Assembly (NCBI GenBank): GCA_021199275.1
Contig: JAJQIJ010000028.1
Coordinates: 1-51,455 of the forward strand
Direction of reading: 5' to 3'
DNA length: 51,455 bases
Origin: Clostridiales bacterium
Lineage (GTDB): Bacteria; Bacillota; Clostridia; Oscillospirales; Acutalibacteraceae
Under the pieces are notes generated by a model. That model saw only the letters and a program-made list of their open reading frames with translations, was not told the origin of the DNA and searched no databases. A program made the position numbers and the translations under genes. Shown piece after piece: positions 17,340 to 26,681 of the stretch. The stretch's first letter is position 1. The number at the start of each line of letters is the position of its first letter.

Positions 17340-17852
17340 CTATGCGATGTTAAATATAAATAAATATAACACAATCAGTAACAAAGAGATAATTTTAAAT
17401 TTAAAAAGCAGATAAACCGAAAGCGCCAAAAGCGGCAGTAAAAATATAATTGAAATTATTTTTGCTGCTCTTTCGCTGAAAAGTGCCAAAATCCGCCCGC
17501 CGTCAAGAGGAAAAACGGGCAATATATTTAAAATAAAAAGCATTAAATTTATGCTGTCTTTCAAAATTAAAAAGAAAGCCAAATTGACCGCAGGGCCGCA
17601 TATAAGCACAATGCATTCGCGCGCCCGGGTTAACGCAGCGCGGTGTTTAATTGCAAACCCGTAAAAAGACAATTCAATTAAGTATGGCTTTACGCCGAAA
17701 ATAAGCATTGGAATTAAATGCCCGGCTTCATGTAAAAGGCAAAACAGCACGGCTTCAAATATATAACTGTAATCTAATAAAGCGGCAAACAGCAAAAGAG
17801 CAATAAACAGATAATCAATTTTAAGCGTGGTGCTTTTTAACTTTATAATCAA
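17340..17852 (-). CDS. Short site-2 protease-like M50 metallopeptidase
   Basis: 170-residue integral membrane protein with the M50 zinc motif HEAGH (H41, E42, H45) in a membrane segment and the second motif PLDGGR with D117. Both active-site elements of intramembrane metalloproteases are therefore present. It resembles SpoIVFB but is much shorter than the roughly 290 residues of Bacillus SpoIVFB and lacks its C-terminal CBS domain. The TTG start at 17852 lies behind GGTGG. It sits between the radical SAM gene and ruvX. A role in pro-sigma-K processing is possible but unproven; other S2P substrates are equally likely. Confidence 0.8.
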   Translation of the reverse strand: MIIKLKSTTLKIDYLFIALLLFAALLDYSYIFEAVLFCLLHEAGHLIPMLIFGVKPYLIELSFYGFAIKHRAALTRARECIVLICGPAVNLAFFLILKDSINLMLFILNILPVFPLDGGRILALFSERAAKIISIIFLLPLLALSVYLLFKFKIISLLLIVLYLFIFNIA

Positions 17853-17885
17853 ATAACCACCAAAACATTTTACTGTTTTAGGCGG

Positions 17886-18296
17886 CTATTTATTCATTTT
17901 TAAATATGATTCTAAAATTAAAACGGCTGAAAGAGCATCAACATTTTGCTTTCTTTTCTTGCCGGAAACATTGCCGCGCGTGAGCATGTCGTTTGCAATA
18001 ACGGTTGTGAGCCTTTCGTCTTGAAAACAGACCGGCAAACCCGCAGCCTCTTGAAGTTCGCTGCCGAAAGAGCGGCATTCACGGCAGCGAAAGCCGTAGC
18101 TGCCGTCCATATTCCTGGGCAGGCCGACCACTATGCCGGCAACGTCTTCGTCTTTAATAATTGCACAAATGCGTTCAATAAGCTTAATTTTATTTCTTTC
18201 GGTTATGACGCAGTAGGGCGAAGCTAACAGCTGCATTTTGTCGCAAATAGCAACGCCCGTTCTGACATCACCGTAATCAATGGCCATTATTCTCAT
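17886..18296 (-). CDS. ruvX: Putative pre-16S rRNA nuclease RuvX (YqgF)
   Basis: 136-residue YqgF/RuvX protein of the RNase H-like fold, implicated in 16S rRNA 5' maturation. The motifs are MAIDYGDVRTGVAICD, VVGLPRNMDGS, FQDERLTTV and a final DALSAVLILESYL, with acidic residues in each as expected. An internal ATG three codons later (18287) is a possible alternative start. It follows the class A PBP gene by 23 bases and is probably co-transcribed with it. Confidence 0.92.
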   Translation of the reverse strand: MRIMAIDYGDVRTGVAICDKMQLLASPYCVITERNKIKLIERICAIIKDEDVAGIVVGLPRNMDGSYGFRCRECRSFGSELQEAAGLPVCFQDERLTTVIANDMLTRGNVSGKKRKQNVDALSAVLILESYLKMNK

Positions 18297-18319
18297 ATAA
18301 ACATATTACCGTGTCGGCC

Positions 18320-20746
18320 CTAATCTTCGCCGTTTCCGTCACCCGTTGTTTCAGCTGCCTTTTTAGTTTCCGCCGTGGTTGCTTGGGTTTCTTTCGTTGT
18401 GCTTTCAGCCGTTGTGGTTTCAGTGGTTGCAGCGGTTGTTGTGACTGTTGAATATGACGGCAGGTTGTCAACAGCATACCAACCGTAAGTGCCGCTGGAA
18501 TATTTTGCAAGCTTTCCGTCTGACGCATATGCTTTTCTGACGATTTCGTCTGACTCGTCAAACGTTGTCTTGTTGGTGCCTTTTCTGTCATAAATTCCGG
18601 TCATTACCGTTTTCCATATCGTGCCGGACGGGTTTGAAGATAATGTGTAAACAATTTCCTGCTGAATGTCATAGCCATACCACACTGCCGCCACATATTC
18701 CGGCGTGCCGCCGACAAACCAGCGGTCAACCGAGCCGGTGGTGGTGCCGGTTTTGCCAAAGCACTCTATGCCGGAAAGCTTATATGAAGTGCCAGTGCCG
18801 CTTGTCATTACGGTTTGCAGCAGCTTGTTCATAACCCAAGCGGTGCTTTCGGAAAGCGCCTCTTCTTTAGTGCTTTCAGCGTCTGTTTCAATTATAACAT
18901 TGCCCTGGCTGTCTTCAATTTTATAATAGCAATATGGGTAATAATATTCGCCGCCGTTTCCGAAAGTGGCATAAGCAGCTGTCATTTCAAGCACTGTAAC
19001 GCCGGTTGTAAGCGAACCTGTGGCAAGCGGCGCCCAGTCTTTGTCATAAACGCTCATTGTGGAAATATGGAATTTTTCGGTGATATATTCATATGAATAA
19101 TCAATGCCTATCAAATTGAGAGTCTGCGCTGAAATTGTGTTCATAGACTTTGAAAGGCCGTATTGCAGCGTTACCTTTTTTCCTGAATATGTGCCGCCCT
19201 CGTTAGTTGGCCATTTTTCACCGTCTATAGTCATAAGCGGCGTGTCAGACAGGTAAGTTGACCAATAAATGTCAACACTGTCGTCATTCAGGCTTTTTTC
19301 AAGCGCCGGCCCATAAACAGACAGGGGTTTTATTGCAGACCCGGGCTGGCGCTGCGCCTGCGTTGCCCTGTTGTAAACCAGCGCTGCGGTTTTTTCACCT
19401 GTGCCGCCCACAAGGCCAAGCACCCTGCCCTCATAATTCATTACAACCATGGCGCCCTGAACTGTTTCGTCAGGCATTCTCTGGTAATTTTCATAAACCT
19501 CTTCCAGCGCTTCCTGCACGTCAAAATCAATGGCGCAATATATTTTAAGCCCGCCGCCGTAAACCAGAGATTTTGCTTTTTTGTAAGTGTAGCCCTGTTT
19601 TTGCAAATCTTCAATTACGGTTGTTATTACATAGTCAACATACCAAGAGTCAATTACGTTAGAGCTGCTTTCAGAATCATCGCTTGAAACTTGGCTGCCG
19701 GTGTAATTTGAGCTGTTAGTAAATACCATTTCATAATCAACGGCGTCATTATATTCATCTTCGGTAATAAAGCCGTTTTCAAGCATTTTTTCAAGCACAT
19801 AAAGCTGGCGTTCCCTGTTTGTGTCCGGGTGCAAAAGCGGGTCGTATTTATATGGCTGCTGCGTAATAGCTGCAATGCAGGCGCATTCTGCTATATTAAG
19901 GTCAGAAACATCTTTGCCGAAATATTCCTCTGCGGCGGTTTTAACACCATAGCAGCCCTCTGACAGGTAAATGGTGTTCAAATATGCCTCTATAATTTCT
20001 TCCTTTGAAAAATTCTTTTCTATATTAAGCGCATAAAGAATTTCGTTAAATTTCCTGACTATTGTAACGTCGTTGTCGTCAGTCAGGTTTTTAATTAACT
20101 GCTGGGTTATGGTTGAACCGCCCTGCCCCCAGTTTGAAGAAACCACAATAACGCCGATTGTTCTTATCCAGTCAACGCCGTGGTGTGAATAAAACCGTTC
20201 GTCTTCAATGGCGATAAATGCATATTCCATGTATTCGCTCATGTCGTCAATGTCAACCCAAATGCGGTTTTCTTCGCCATGTAGCCTGGTGATTTCAACA
20301 GTGTTCCCGTCGTCATCATAGCCATATAAAAACGACGTCTGGTTTTGAGCGTTTGCCTCTTCGGTTAAATCAAACACCGCGTCCCCGTGCACAACGCTGT
20401 AACCGTAAATGGCAATAACCGAAAAGCAAACCACGCCGACAACCAAAACCACAAGCAAAAAGCCAATCAAAGCCCTTAATAAATTAAACGCAATTTTTTT
20501 GCCTTTTGTGGTTTCGCCGCTGTTTTTACTTTTTTTCTTGCTGACTTTTTTATTTTTTTTGTCAAGCTTACGCCCGCGCTTTAACGACTTGCCGGGCTTT
20601 GCTGAATGTTCCTGGCTGACGTTGTATGCGGCAGGTATATTTTCTTTGTCTTTTTCTTTTTTTTGGGCGTTGATATCTTTATCGTCGCTGTATACTTTTG
20701 CGGAATTATTCATAAAAGATTCAAGTAATTCATCATATTCAGACAA
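18320..20746 (-). CDS. Class A penicillin-binding protein (PBP1A type)
   Basis: 808-residue bifunctional peptidoglycan synthase. There is a highly basic cytoplasmic N-terminus (KKNKKVSKKKSK), one membrane anchor (about 85-118), a GT51 glycosyltransferase domain with the catalytic Glu about residue 181 (EDERFYSHHG) and GGSTITQQL, then a transpeptidase domain with SAIK (470-473), SMN and KTGTT. The C-terminus ends in a roughly 45-residue Thr/Glu-rich tail. The TTG at 20746 was chosen because AGGAGG lies 9 bases upstream; the ATG eight codons earlier would place that site inside the gene. The next gene is ruvX. Confidence 0.93.
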   Translation of the reverse strand: MSEYDELLESFMNNSAKVYSDDKDINAQKKEKDKENIPAAYNVSQEHSAKPGKSLKRGRKLDKKNKKVSKKKSKNSGETTKGKKIAFNLLRALIGFLLVVLVVGVVCFSVIAIYGYSVVHGDAVFDLTEEANAQNQTSFLYGYDDDGNTVEITRLHGEENRIWVDIDDMSEYMEYAFIAIEDERFYSHHGVDWIRTIGVIVVSSNWGQGGSTITQQLIKNLTDDNDVTIVRKFNEILYALNIEKNFSKEEIIEAYLNTIYLSEGCYGVKTAAEEYFGKDVSDLNIAECACIAAITQQPYKYDPLLHPDTNRERQLYVLEKMLENGFITEDEYNDAVDYEMVFTNSSNYTGSQVSSDDSESSSNVIDSWYVDYVITTVIEDLQKQGYTYKKAKSLVYGGGLKIYCAIDFDVQEALEEVYENYQRMPDETVQGAMVVMNYEGRVLGLVGGTGEKTAALVYNRATQAQRQPGSAIKPLSVYGPALEKSLNDDSVDIYWSTYLSDTPLMTIDGEKWPTNEGGTYSGKKVTLQYGLSKSMNTISAQTLNLIGIDYSYEYITEKFHISTMSVYDKDWAPLATGSLTTGVTVLEMTAAYATFGNGGEYYYPYCYYKIEDSQGNVIIETDAESTKEEALSESTAWVMNKLLQTVMTSGTGTSYKLSGIECFGKTGTTTGSVDRWFVGGTPEYVAAVWYGYDIQQEIVYTLSSNPSGTIWKTVMTGIYDRKGTNKTTFDESDEIVRKAYASDGKLAKYSSGTYGWYAVDNLPSYSTVTTTAATTETTTAESTTKETQATTAETKKAAETTGDGNGED

Positions 20747-20859
20747 GACCGACACCCTCCTAATTAACATCTTTGAAGCTATTATATAATATATTTAGCG
20801 TTAAATAAAGATTTTTTTATTAATATTTATAAAATGTTTCAAATAACTGCCGGTAATAT

Positions 20860-21723
20860 TTAATCAGCAGCGGCTTTTTCTTTAAACCTGCTTATTCTTT
20901 TTGTTACCGACACCCCGTCATATGTCTTTTTTACATTAACATGCACAATGAATTTTTTTTTGCAGTTTTTGCATATGCACGCTGCGTGGAAGCATTTTAA
21001 GCGATAGCTGAATTTCCCCTGTATTTCAAGCTTGCCTGCGCATGCCGGGCAAACAAATTGCTCATTATTAATGTTATAAAGGCTGCTTACCGGCTTGGAA
21101 ATGCTGTATGTCTTATATATGAGCCTGCTGAAATATTCGCCGCTGCAGTCAATTAAAGCAAAAGCGGCTTTTTCACTGTCAAAAGCGGCGGCAAAGCATT
21201 TAGCGGCAAGCATGCTGTCTGCCAATGCGCGGTGCAAATTTTCTTCGTTAGCACTAATATTAAAATATTGCGCAGTGTTGTAAAGACTTATGCTGTGCGC
21301 CCCGTCATATGAATCTATAAACTGTTCGCAAAATTGCTGGGCGTCTATATATTTTCTTATAAACGGAATATCTGCATTGTGTTTAAAAAATTTCATGTTT
21401 TGCGCCAGTGTGTATAAATCGCTTTTAGACCAGCTTAAAAAAATGTTATTATTTTCATTGCCGCACCAGGCGGAAAATTTTTTGAGCGCGCTGAAAAACG
21501 AAATGCCTTTTTTGTTTAATTCGTCAATTTCAATATGAGTTGTGTCTATGCAAAACGGTGACAGACCTTTTGACACATTTGGGCGCACAAGGCACGAAAA
21601 AGTGTCTGTCACGGCAAATGCTTCGCTCATTTTAACAGCGCCAATCTCAATAATTTCATTAAGAGGGCGCCTGTTGGAAACGCGCGTGCTGTTCCATTCT
21701 AAGTCAAATATAATATAATTCAT
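20860..21723 (-). CDS. DEDD-family 3'-5' exonuclease
   Basis: 287-residue exonuclease of the RNase T/DnaQ (EXOIII) fold, similar to KapD-type proteins. The acidic motifs are visible: IIFDLEW at the N-terminus, CIDTTHIE, FLSWSKSDLYTL and the HRALADSMLAAKCF His-Asp motif. A C-terminal Cys-rich part (CPACAGKLE ... HAACICKNCKKKF) suggests a zinc ribbon, an uncommon addition. The ATG at 21723 begins the conserved domain; its ribosome binding site is weak. RNA or DNA substrate is not determined. Confidence 0.82.
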   Translation of the reverse strand: MNYIIFDLEWNSTRVSNRRPLNEIIEIGAVKMSEAFAVTDTFSCLVRPNVSKGLSPFCIDTTHIEIDELNKKGISFFSALKKFSAWCGNENNNIFLSWSKSDLYTLAQNMKFFKHNADIPFIRKYIDAQQFCEQFIDSYDGAHSISLYNTAQYFNISANEENLHRALADSMLAAKCFAAAFDSEKAAFALIDCSGEYFSRLIYKTYSISKPVSSLYNINNEQFVCPACAGKLEIQGKFSYRLKCFHAACICKNCKKKFIVHVNVKKTYDGVSVTKRISRFKEKAAAD

Positions 21724-21768
21724 AAAAAAATGCAGCCCTTTGTTGAATAACGTTTCCGTTAAAAAAAT

Positions 21769-21790
21769 AACCTTGCAGCAAAGCAAGGTT
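21769..21790 (-). terminator. Terminator of secG
   Basis: AACCTTGC-TTTGCT-GCAAGGTT followed by ATTTTTTT on the minus strand, 14 bases after the secG stop. Confidence 0.85.
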
Positions 21791-21803
21791 AATCAGAAAT
21801 TTT

Positions 21804-22055
21804 TTAACCGATAAATAAAAACAAGATAAACACGCCGAGCACCAAAACAAAAAAGATTGCCACCAATATTTTTGTAAGTTTTTCAAGCCTGCCCTCAAGC
21901 GTGCGCGCCTTTGCTTTACCAAGAAATGTTTCGGCGCCGCCGGCAATCGCACCTGACAGATTTTGCGACCTGCCCTCTTGCATAAGTACTATTATGGTTA
22001 TAATTATTGAAACAACGATTAACACGCCGCCCAAAACGTAATGATACCAAAGCAT
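21804..22055 (-). CDS. secG: Preprotein translocase subunit SecG
   Basis: 83-residue membrane subunit of the SecYEG channel. Two hydrophobic helices (about 7-24 and 62-82) flank the conserved loop LMQEGRSQNLSGAIAGGAETFLG, whose conserved glycines and QxxLSGAIxGG pattern are diagnostic. The length is typical. It is monocistronic: it has a near-consensus promoter at 22088-22116 and its own terminator. Confidence 0.95.
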   Translation of the reverse strand: MLWYHYVLGGVLIVVSIIITIIVLMQEGRSQNLSGAIAGGAETFLGKAKARTLEGRLEKLTKILVAIFFVLVLGVFILFLFIG

Positions 22056-22087
22056 TTTAATTCCCCCAAGACTAATGATACCTATGG

Positions 22088-22116
22088 ATTATAGCACAAC
22101 ATTAAAATTAATGCAA
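22088..22116 (-). promoter_or_regulatory. Sigma-A promoter of secG
   Basis: Minus-strand TTGCAT (22111-22116), a 17-base spacer ending TTGTGC, and TATAAT (22088-22093). About 35 bases including the flanking AAACACTTGCATT are shared with the rplS promoter with few changes. Confidence 0.8.
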
Positions 22117-22206
22117 GTGTTTTTTGCCATTAATTGACTTGAATTAACAAAGATATAAAAAATATAATATATTTGACGGTTATTTTTGCGTTTGCATAAT
22201 CGTCCG

Positions 22207-22222
22207 CCGCCCATACGGGCGG
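22207..22222 (-). terminator. GC-rich hairpin downstream of the topoisomerase A gene
   Basis: CCGCCC-GTAT-GGGCGG on the minus strand, 42 bases after the stop. There is no U tract behind it, so it may be a factor-dependent terminator or RNA-stabilising stem. Confidence 0.5.
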
Positions 22223-22263
22223 TGTCTACTTATTAACACGGTAAAGCGGAATTTGCCGGCGCG

Positions 22264-24510
22264 TCAGTCGGCGGCGGCGCCCTTTTCAATATCTGCCTGT
22301 GACAAAAGCGCGCCGGCTGCCGGCAGGTTTTTAGACTTATAGCGCCATGCTTTTTCAAACTCGCCCTCATTGTAAAGGTGCATTGAAACAGCCCTGTCAG
22401 TTTTCTTTTTAAGCGCAAGCACCTGCACGCCGTTTGAAGCTTTTGAATCCTTGGCAAGAATTGATTGGGTGTTAATCAAAAGCTGCCGCCCGGCAGATGA
22501 AGACAGCACTATGTCGCTTTCTTCGGCAATATAAAGCACTGAAACAAGCGGGGATTTTAATGAAAAGGCGTTAATAAGCTTTTTTCTGTTTCCCTTTGTT
22601 TCAAAAGACGTCATATTTATTTTGGCAAGCTTACCGTTTTCAAAAAGAAAAAGCATGAAACCGCTGTAATTTTTATGCACTGCTGAAAACAGAAAGCTTT
22701 CATCGTCTTCAAACTTAAAACGTGCCGGAATATATTCGCCAAGCTGTGAAGCTTTAGCGTCAGGCAAATCGTCAAGAACAGCGCGGTAAACCTGAGCTTT
22801 TGAAGTAAATAAAAGCAGCCTGTCCGCATTGGAAGCTTCAATTGTGGAAATGATTTCGTCGCCGTCTTTGAGCTTTTGTTCCCCGCTCAGGCGCATATTG
22901 GCTGTGCGTATTTTTTTAATATAGCCGCCGCGGCTTGAAAACACTGTTACGGCGTAATCGGCAACTTCTGGCTCTAAATCAACAGCTTCGTCTGCAACGC
23001 TGTAAAGTATTTCGCTGCGCCTGCCGGCGTCATATGTTTTTATTATTTCTTCAAGCTCTTTAACTATTATTTTTTTCATGAGCAGCCGGCTTGAAAGGGT
23101 TTTTTCAAGCAGCGCGGTTTCGTTTTCAAGGTTTTCTATGTCTTTAATACGCTTTAAAATGTATTCGCGGTTTAAGTGCCGCAGCTTTATTTCGGCTACA
23201 TATTCCGCCTGTTCTTCATCAATGGCAAAGCCTATCATAAGGTTTGGCACAACGTCGGCTTCATTTTGCGTTTCTCTTACAATTTTAATTGCCTTGTCAA
23301 TATCAAGCAATATTTTAGACAAGCCTTTAAGCAGGTGCAGCTGCCTTCTTTTTTTATTCAGGCTGAACTGCGTCCGCCGCCTAACGCACTCAAGGCGGAA
23401 TTCAGCCCATTCAATAAGCAGCTCGCGCACGCCACGAACTTTCGGCGTGCCGTCAACAAGCACATTGAAATTGCATGAAAACGAATCTTCAAGCGGGGTC
23501 ATTTTATAAAGCCGCGCCATAAGCTTTTCGGCGTTTGTGCCGCGCTTTAAGTCAATAGTAATTTTAAGTCCTTTTAAATCTGTTTCGTCTCTGACGTCTG
23601 AAACTTCCTTTATTTTGCCGGACTTTGCAAGCTCAATAATTTTGTCAATTATAGCTTCAGATGTGGTTGTGGGCGGAATTTCGGTTATTTCAATGCAATT
23701 ATATGATTTGTCATATGAATATTTGGCGCGCACCTTGACAGAGCCCCTGCCTGTTTCATAAATTTTTTCAAGTTCGCCCCTGTCATAAAGTATATAACCG
23801 CCGCCGACAAAGTCAGGCGCCAAAAGTGTTTCAAAAATATCTGCCTTTTCATCTTTCATAAGGGCAATGGCTGTTTGGCATATTTCCCTGATGTTAAATG
23901 AAGCTATTGACGACGCCATGCCGACTGCAATGCCTGTTGTAACATTGCATAAAATAGTGGGAAACTTAACGGGCAAGAGCCGCGGCTCTTTCATTGTGCT
24001 GTCATAATTGTCAACAAATTCAACTGTGTCTTTGTCAATATCGTCAAACAGTTCGCGGCAAATAGGCGCAAGCTTCGCCTCTGTGTAACGCGACGCGGCA
24101 TACATCATGTTTTTCGAATATGCCTTGCCGAAATTTCCCTTTGATTCAACATAAGGGTATAAAAGAGATTCATTGCCGCGTGACAGGCGCACAAGAGTGT
24201 CGTAAATAGAAGCGTCTCCGTGCGGGTTTAGCTGCATGGTGCGCCCAACTATGTTTGCGCTTTTAATTGTGCCGCCCTTTAAAAGGCCCATGTTATACAT
24301 TGTGTACAGCAGCTTTCTGTGAGATGGCTTGAGCCCGTCTATTTCAGGAATTGCGCGAGACAAAATAACGCTCATGGCATAGGGCATATAGTTGGTTTTG
24401 AGCGTGTCTGTAATTATTTCTTCCTTTATTTTACCGGCGTTTTCTATAAACACGTTTTCATTGGTGTTGCCGGCGTCGCGCTTTTTTACGTTTTTTTTCT
24501 TTTTAGCCAT
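22264..24510 (-). CDS. Type IIA DNA topoisomerase subunit A (ParC-like)
   Basis: 748-residue DNA cleavage subunit. The catalytic tyrosine is Y142 in AASRYTEAKLAPI; the region NIVGRTMQLNPHGDASIY contains the quinolone-determining positions. C-terminal beta-propeller repeats are present (AVTVFSSRGGYIKKI; LLFTSKAQVYRA), but no canonical gyrase box was recognised, favouring topoisomerase IV-type or a second gyrase-like pair over GyrA. The frame opens 11 codons earlier; the ATG at 24510 begins a lysine-rich tail. It follows the B subunit by 79 bases in one operon. Confidence 0.88.
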   Translation of the reverse strand: MAKKKKNVKKRDAGNTNENVFIENAGKIKEEIITDTLKTNYMPYAMSVILSRAIPEIDGLKPSHRKLLYTMYNMGLLKGGTIKSANIVGRTMQLNPHGDASIYDTLVRLSRGNESLLYPYVESKGNFGKAYSKNMMYAASRYTEAKLAPICRELFDDIDKDTVEFVDNYDSTMKEPRLLPVKFPTILCNVTTGIAVGMASSIASFNIREICQTAIALMKDEKADIFETLLAPDFVGGGYILYDRGELEKIYETGRGSVKVRAKYSYDKSYNCIEITEIPPTTTSEAIIDKIIELAKSGKIKEVSDVRDETDLKGLKITIDLKRGTNAEKLMARLYKMTPLEDSFSCNFNVLVDGTPKVRGVRELLIEWAEFRLECVRRRTQFSLNKKRRQLHLLKGLSKILLDIDKAIKIVRETQNEADVVPNLMIGFAIDEEQAEYVAEIKLRHLNREYILKRIKDIENLENETALLEKTLSSRLLMKKIIVKELEEIIKTYDAGRRSEILYSVADEAVDLEPEVADYAVTVFSSRGGYIKKIRTANMRLSGEQKLKDGDEIISTIEASNADRLLLFTSKAQVYRAVLDDLPDAKASQLGEYIPARFKFEDDESFLFSAVHKNYSGFMLFLFENGKLAKINMTSFETKGNRKKLINAFSLKSPLVSVLYIAEESDIVLSSSAGRQLLINTQSILAKDSKASNGVQVLALKKKTDRAVSMHLYNEGEFEKAWRYKSKNLPAAGALLSQADIEKGAAAD

Positions 24511-24589
24511 TAAAAACCAAATCGCCTTTCCGCCACCGCACACGGTGGCTTAAATTAAGAAACCTGCGCTTATTGAGCGCCCAAAAATA

Positions 24590-26566
24590 TCAGCTGACGT
24601 CGGCAGCGTCAATATAAAGACGCCCGTAATCTGTGATATATTGCTTTCGTGCCTCAAGATTATCGCCAAGCAGCATGTCAAAAATTTCAGCTGTTTTCTG
24701 CGCTTCGTCAGGCGTCACAAGAATAAGCCGCCTTGTTTGCGGGTTCATTGTTGTAAGAGACATCATTTCCGCCTCGTTTTCGCCAAGGCCTTTTGAGCGC
24801 TGCACCGTGTACTTTTTGTCGCCCAGCAAAGCCCTGATTTCGTCCATTTCCGTTTCATTATATGCAAAATAAATTTTTTCGCCGCAGTTGACTTCATAAA
24901 GCGGCGTTTCGTCTATATAGACCTTGCCCTCTTCAATAAGCTTTGGCATAAGGCGGTAAATCATTGTCAAAACAAGAGTCCTTATTTGAAAGCCGTCATA
25001 ATCAGCGTCGGTACAAATTAAAATTTTATTCCACCTTAGGTTATTCATGTCAAATGCAGACAAATCTTTAGACGATTTGGAACGCATTTCCACACCGCAG
25101 CCCAAAACTTTAATTAAGTCAGTTATAATTTCACTTTTGAATATTTTGTCATATTCACACTTAAGGCAGTTCAGAATTTTACCCCTAATGGGCATTATGG
25201 CCTGGAAATTAGCGTCTCTCGCCTGCTTGCAGGCACCAAGCGCAGAATCGCCCTCAACTATAAATATTTCGCGTTCTTCAACATTTTTTGAGCGGCAGTC
25301 AACAAATTTCTGCACGCGGTTTGTCATGTCAATCTTACTTTGCAGTGTGGTTTTCAGCGTTTTACGCGTGTTTTCAGCCTTTACGCGGCTGCGCATATTA
25401 ATAAGCACCTGGTCGGCAATTTTGTCTGCGTCTAATTTGTTTTCTATAAAATAAACTTCAAGCTGCTTTTTGAAAAAGTCAGTCATGGCGTCTTTTATAA
25501 ATTTATTTGTTATGGCCTTTTTCGTTTGGTTTTCATATGAAGTCTGCGTTGAAAACGAAGACACAATCAAAATTAATATATCTTCAATGTCCTGCACATT
25601 TATTTGAGAATCTGTTTTGGCATATTTCCCGTTGGATTTAAGATAATTATTAATCTGCGCCAAAAATGCGCTTCTGAAAGCTTTTTCAGGCGAGCCGCCG
25701 TGTTCAAGAAAGCTTGAATTGTGGTAATATTCCTTAATCTGCACTTTCTGCGAAAAGCTTACATATGCCCGAATTTTAAGCTTATAGCTCGGTAAATCAT
25801 CGCGGTCTTTCCCCTCTCTTTCACATTCCCAATATTGCGGCGTGGTGAAAGAGGCCCCGTCTGACAGCTCATTTCCGTAATCGCTAATACCGTTTTTATA
25901 ACAAAACTCTGTGGTTTCAAACTTAGCCCCTTTTTGGTTTTTGAACACAAAAGTCACGCCGTCATTAACAATTGCCTGGCGTTTGAGCGTTTCCATATAA
26001 TATTGCGCCGGCACGTCAATATCTGTAAAAACCTGTAAATCCGGCTTCCAGCGAATTCTTGTGCCGGTGTCACGCTTTGAATAGGGCTCTTTGCTTAAGC
26101 CGCCGACGTTTTCACCGTGTTCAAAATGAAGCTTGTAGCACCAGCCGCCGGAATGAATTTCGGCGTCCATATATTCAGAAGCATATTGCGTTGCGCAAAG
26201 CCCAAGCCCGTTGAGCCCCAGGGAATATTCATAATTGTCAGAGCCCTTGTCATATTTACCGCCGGCATAAAGTTCGCAAAAAAGCAGCTTCCAGTTGTAT
26301 TCCTCTTCATTTTTATTATAATCAACAGGTATTCCGGCACCGAAATCCTGAACTTCAACAGAACAGTCTTCAAACCGCGTAACTATTATTTTATTGCCCC
26401 TGCCCTCGCGCGCCTCGTCAATAGAATTAGACATTATTTCAAATATTGAATGCTGGCAGCCCTCAATTCCGTCTGAGCCGAAAATTACAGCCGGCTTCTG
26501 CCGCACCCTTTCAGCGCCTTTCAGCGATTTTATGCTGTCATTGCCGTATTCCTGCTTACCTGCCAT
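24590..26566 (-). CDS. Type IIA DNA topoisomerase subunit B (ParE-like)
   Basis: 658-residue ATPase subunit. GHKL motifs: EIMSNSIDEAREG (catalytic Glu, Asn), VQDFGAGIPVDYN and GLNGLGLCATQYAS. The TOPRIM domain shows EGDSALGACKQARD and TDADYDGFQI. The family C-terminus RSKGLGENEAEMM is present. Several loops differ from standard GyrB/ParE (IFGSDGIEGCQHSIFEI), as in a divergent clostridial pair. The ATG follows AAGGA. A near-consensus promoter and a palindrome lie upstream. Confidence 0.88.
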   Translation of the reverse strand: MAGKQEYGNDSIKSLKGAERVRQKPAVIFGSDGIEGCQHSIFEIMSNSIDEAREGRGNKIIVTRFEDCSVEVQDFGAGIPVDYNKNEEEYNWKLLFCELYAGGKYDKGSDNYEYSLGLNGLGLCATQYASEYMDAEIHSGGWCYKLHFEHGENVGGLSKEPYSKRDTGTRIRWKPDLQVFTDIDVPAQYYMETLKRQAIVNDGVTFVFKNQKGAKFETTEFCYKNGISDYGNELSDGASFTTPQYWECEREGKDRDDLPSYKLKIRAYVSFSQKVQIKEYYHNSSFLEHGGSPEKAFRSAFLAQINNYLKSNGKYAKTDSQINVQDIEDILILIVSSFSTQTSYENQTKKAITNKFIKDAMTDFFKKQLEVYFIENKLDADKIADQVLINMRSRVKAENTRKTLKTTLQSKIDMTNRVQKFVDCRSKNVEEREIFIVEGDSALGACKQARDANFQAIMPIRGKILNCLKCEYDKIFKSEIITDLIKVLGCGVEMRSKSSKDLSAFDMNNLRWNKILICTDADYDGFQIRTLVLTMIYRLMPKLIEEGKVYIDETPLYEVNCGEKIYFAYNETEMDEIRALLGDKKYTVQRSKGLGENEAEMMSLTTMNPQTRRLILVTPDEAQKTAEIFDMLLGDNLEARKQYITDYGRLYIDAADVS

Positions 26567-26649
26567 TTATATTTCCTTCTGCCTTTCTGATTAAACTTAA
26601 ACAAGCGAAATGCCCGGGCACCCCTGTTTTTTTGATTTTAGCCAAATAT

Positions 26650-26677
26650 ATTATACAAGATATTGTATTTTTGTCAA
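26650..26677 (-). promoter_or_regulatory. Near-consensus sigma-A promoter of the topoisomerase operon
   Basis: Minus-strand TTGACA (26672-26677), a 16-base spacer and TATAAT (26650-26655), about 80 bases before the B-subunit ATG. Confidence 0.8.
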
Positions 26678-26681
26678 GATT

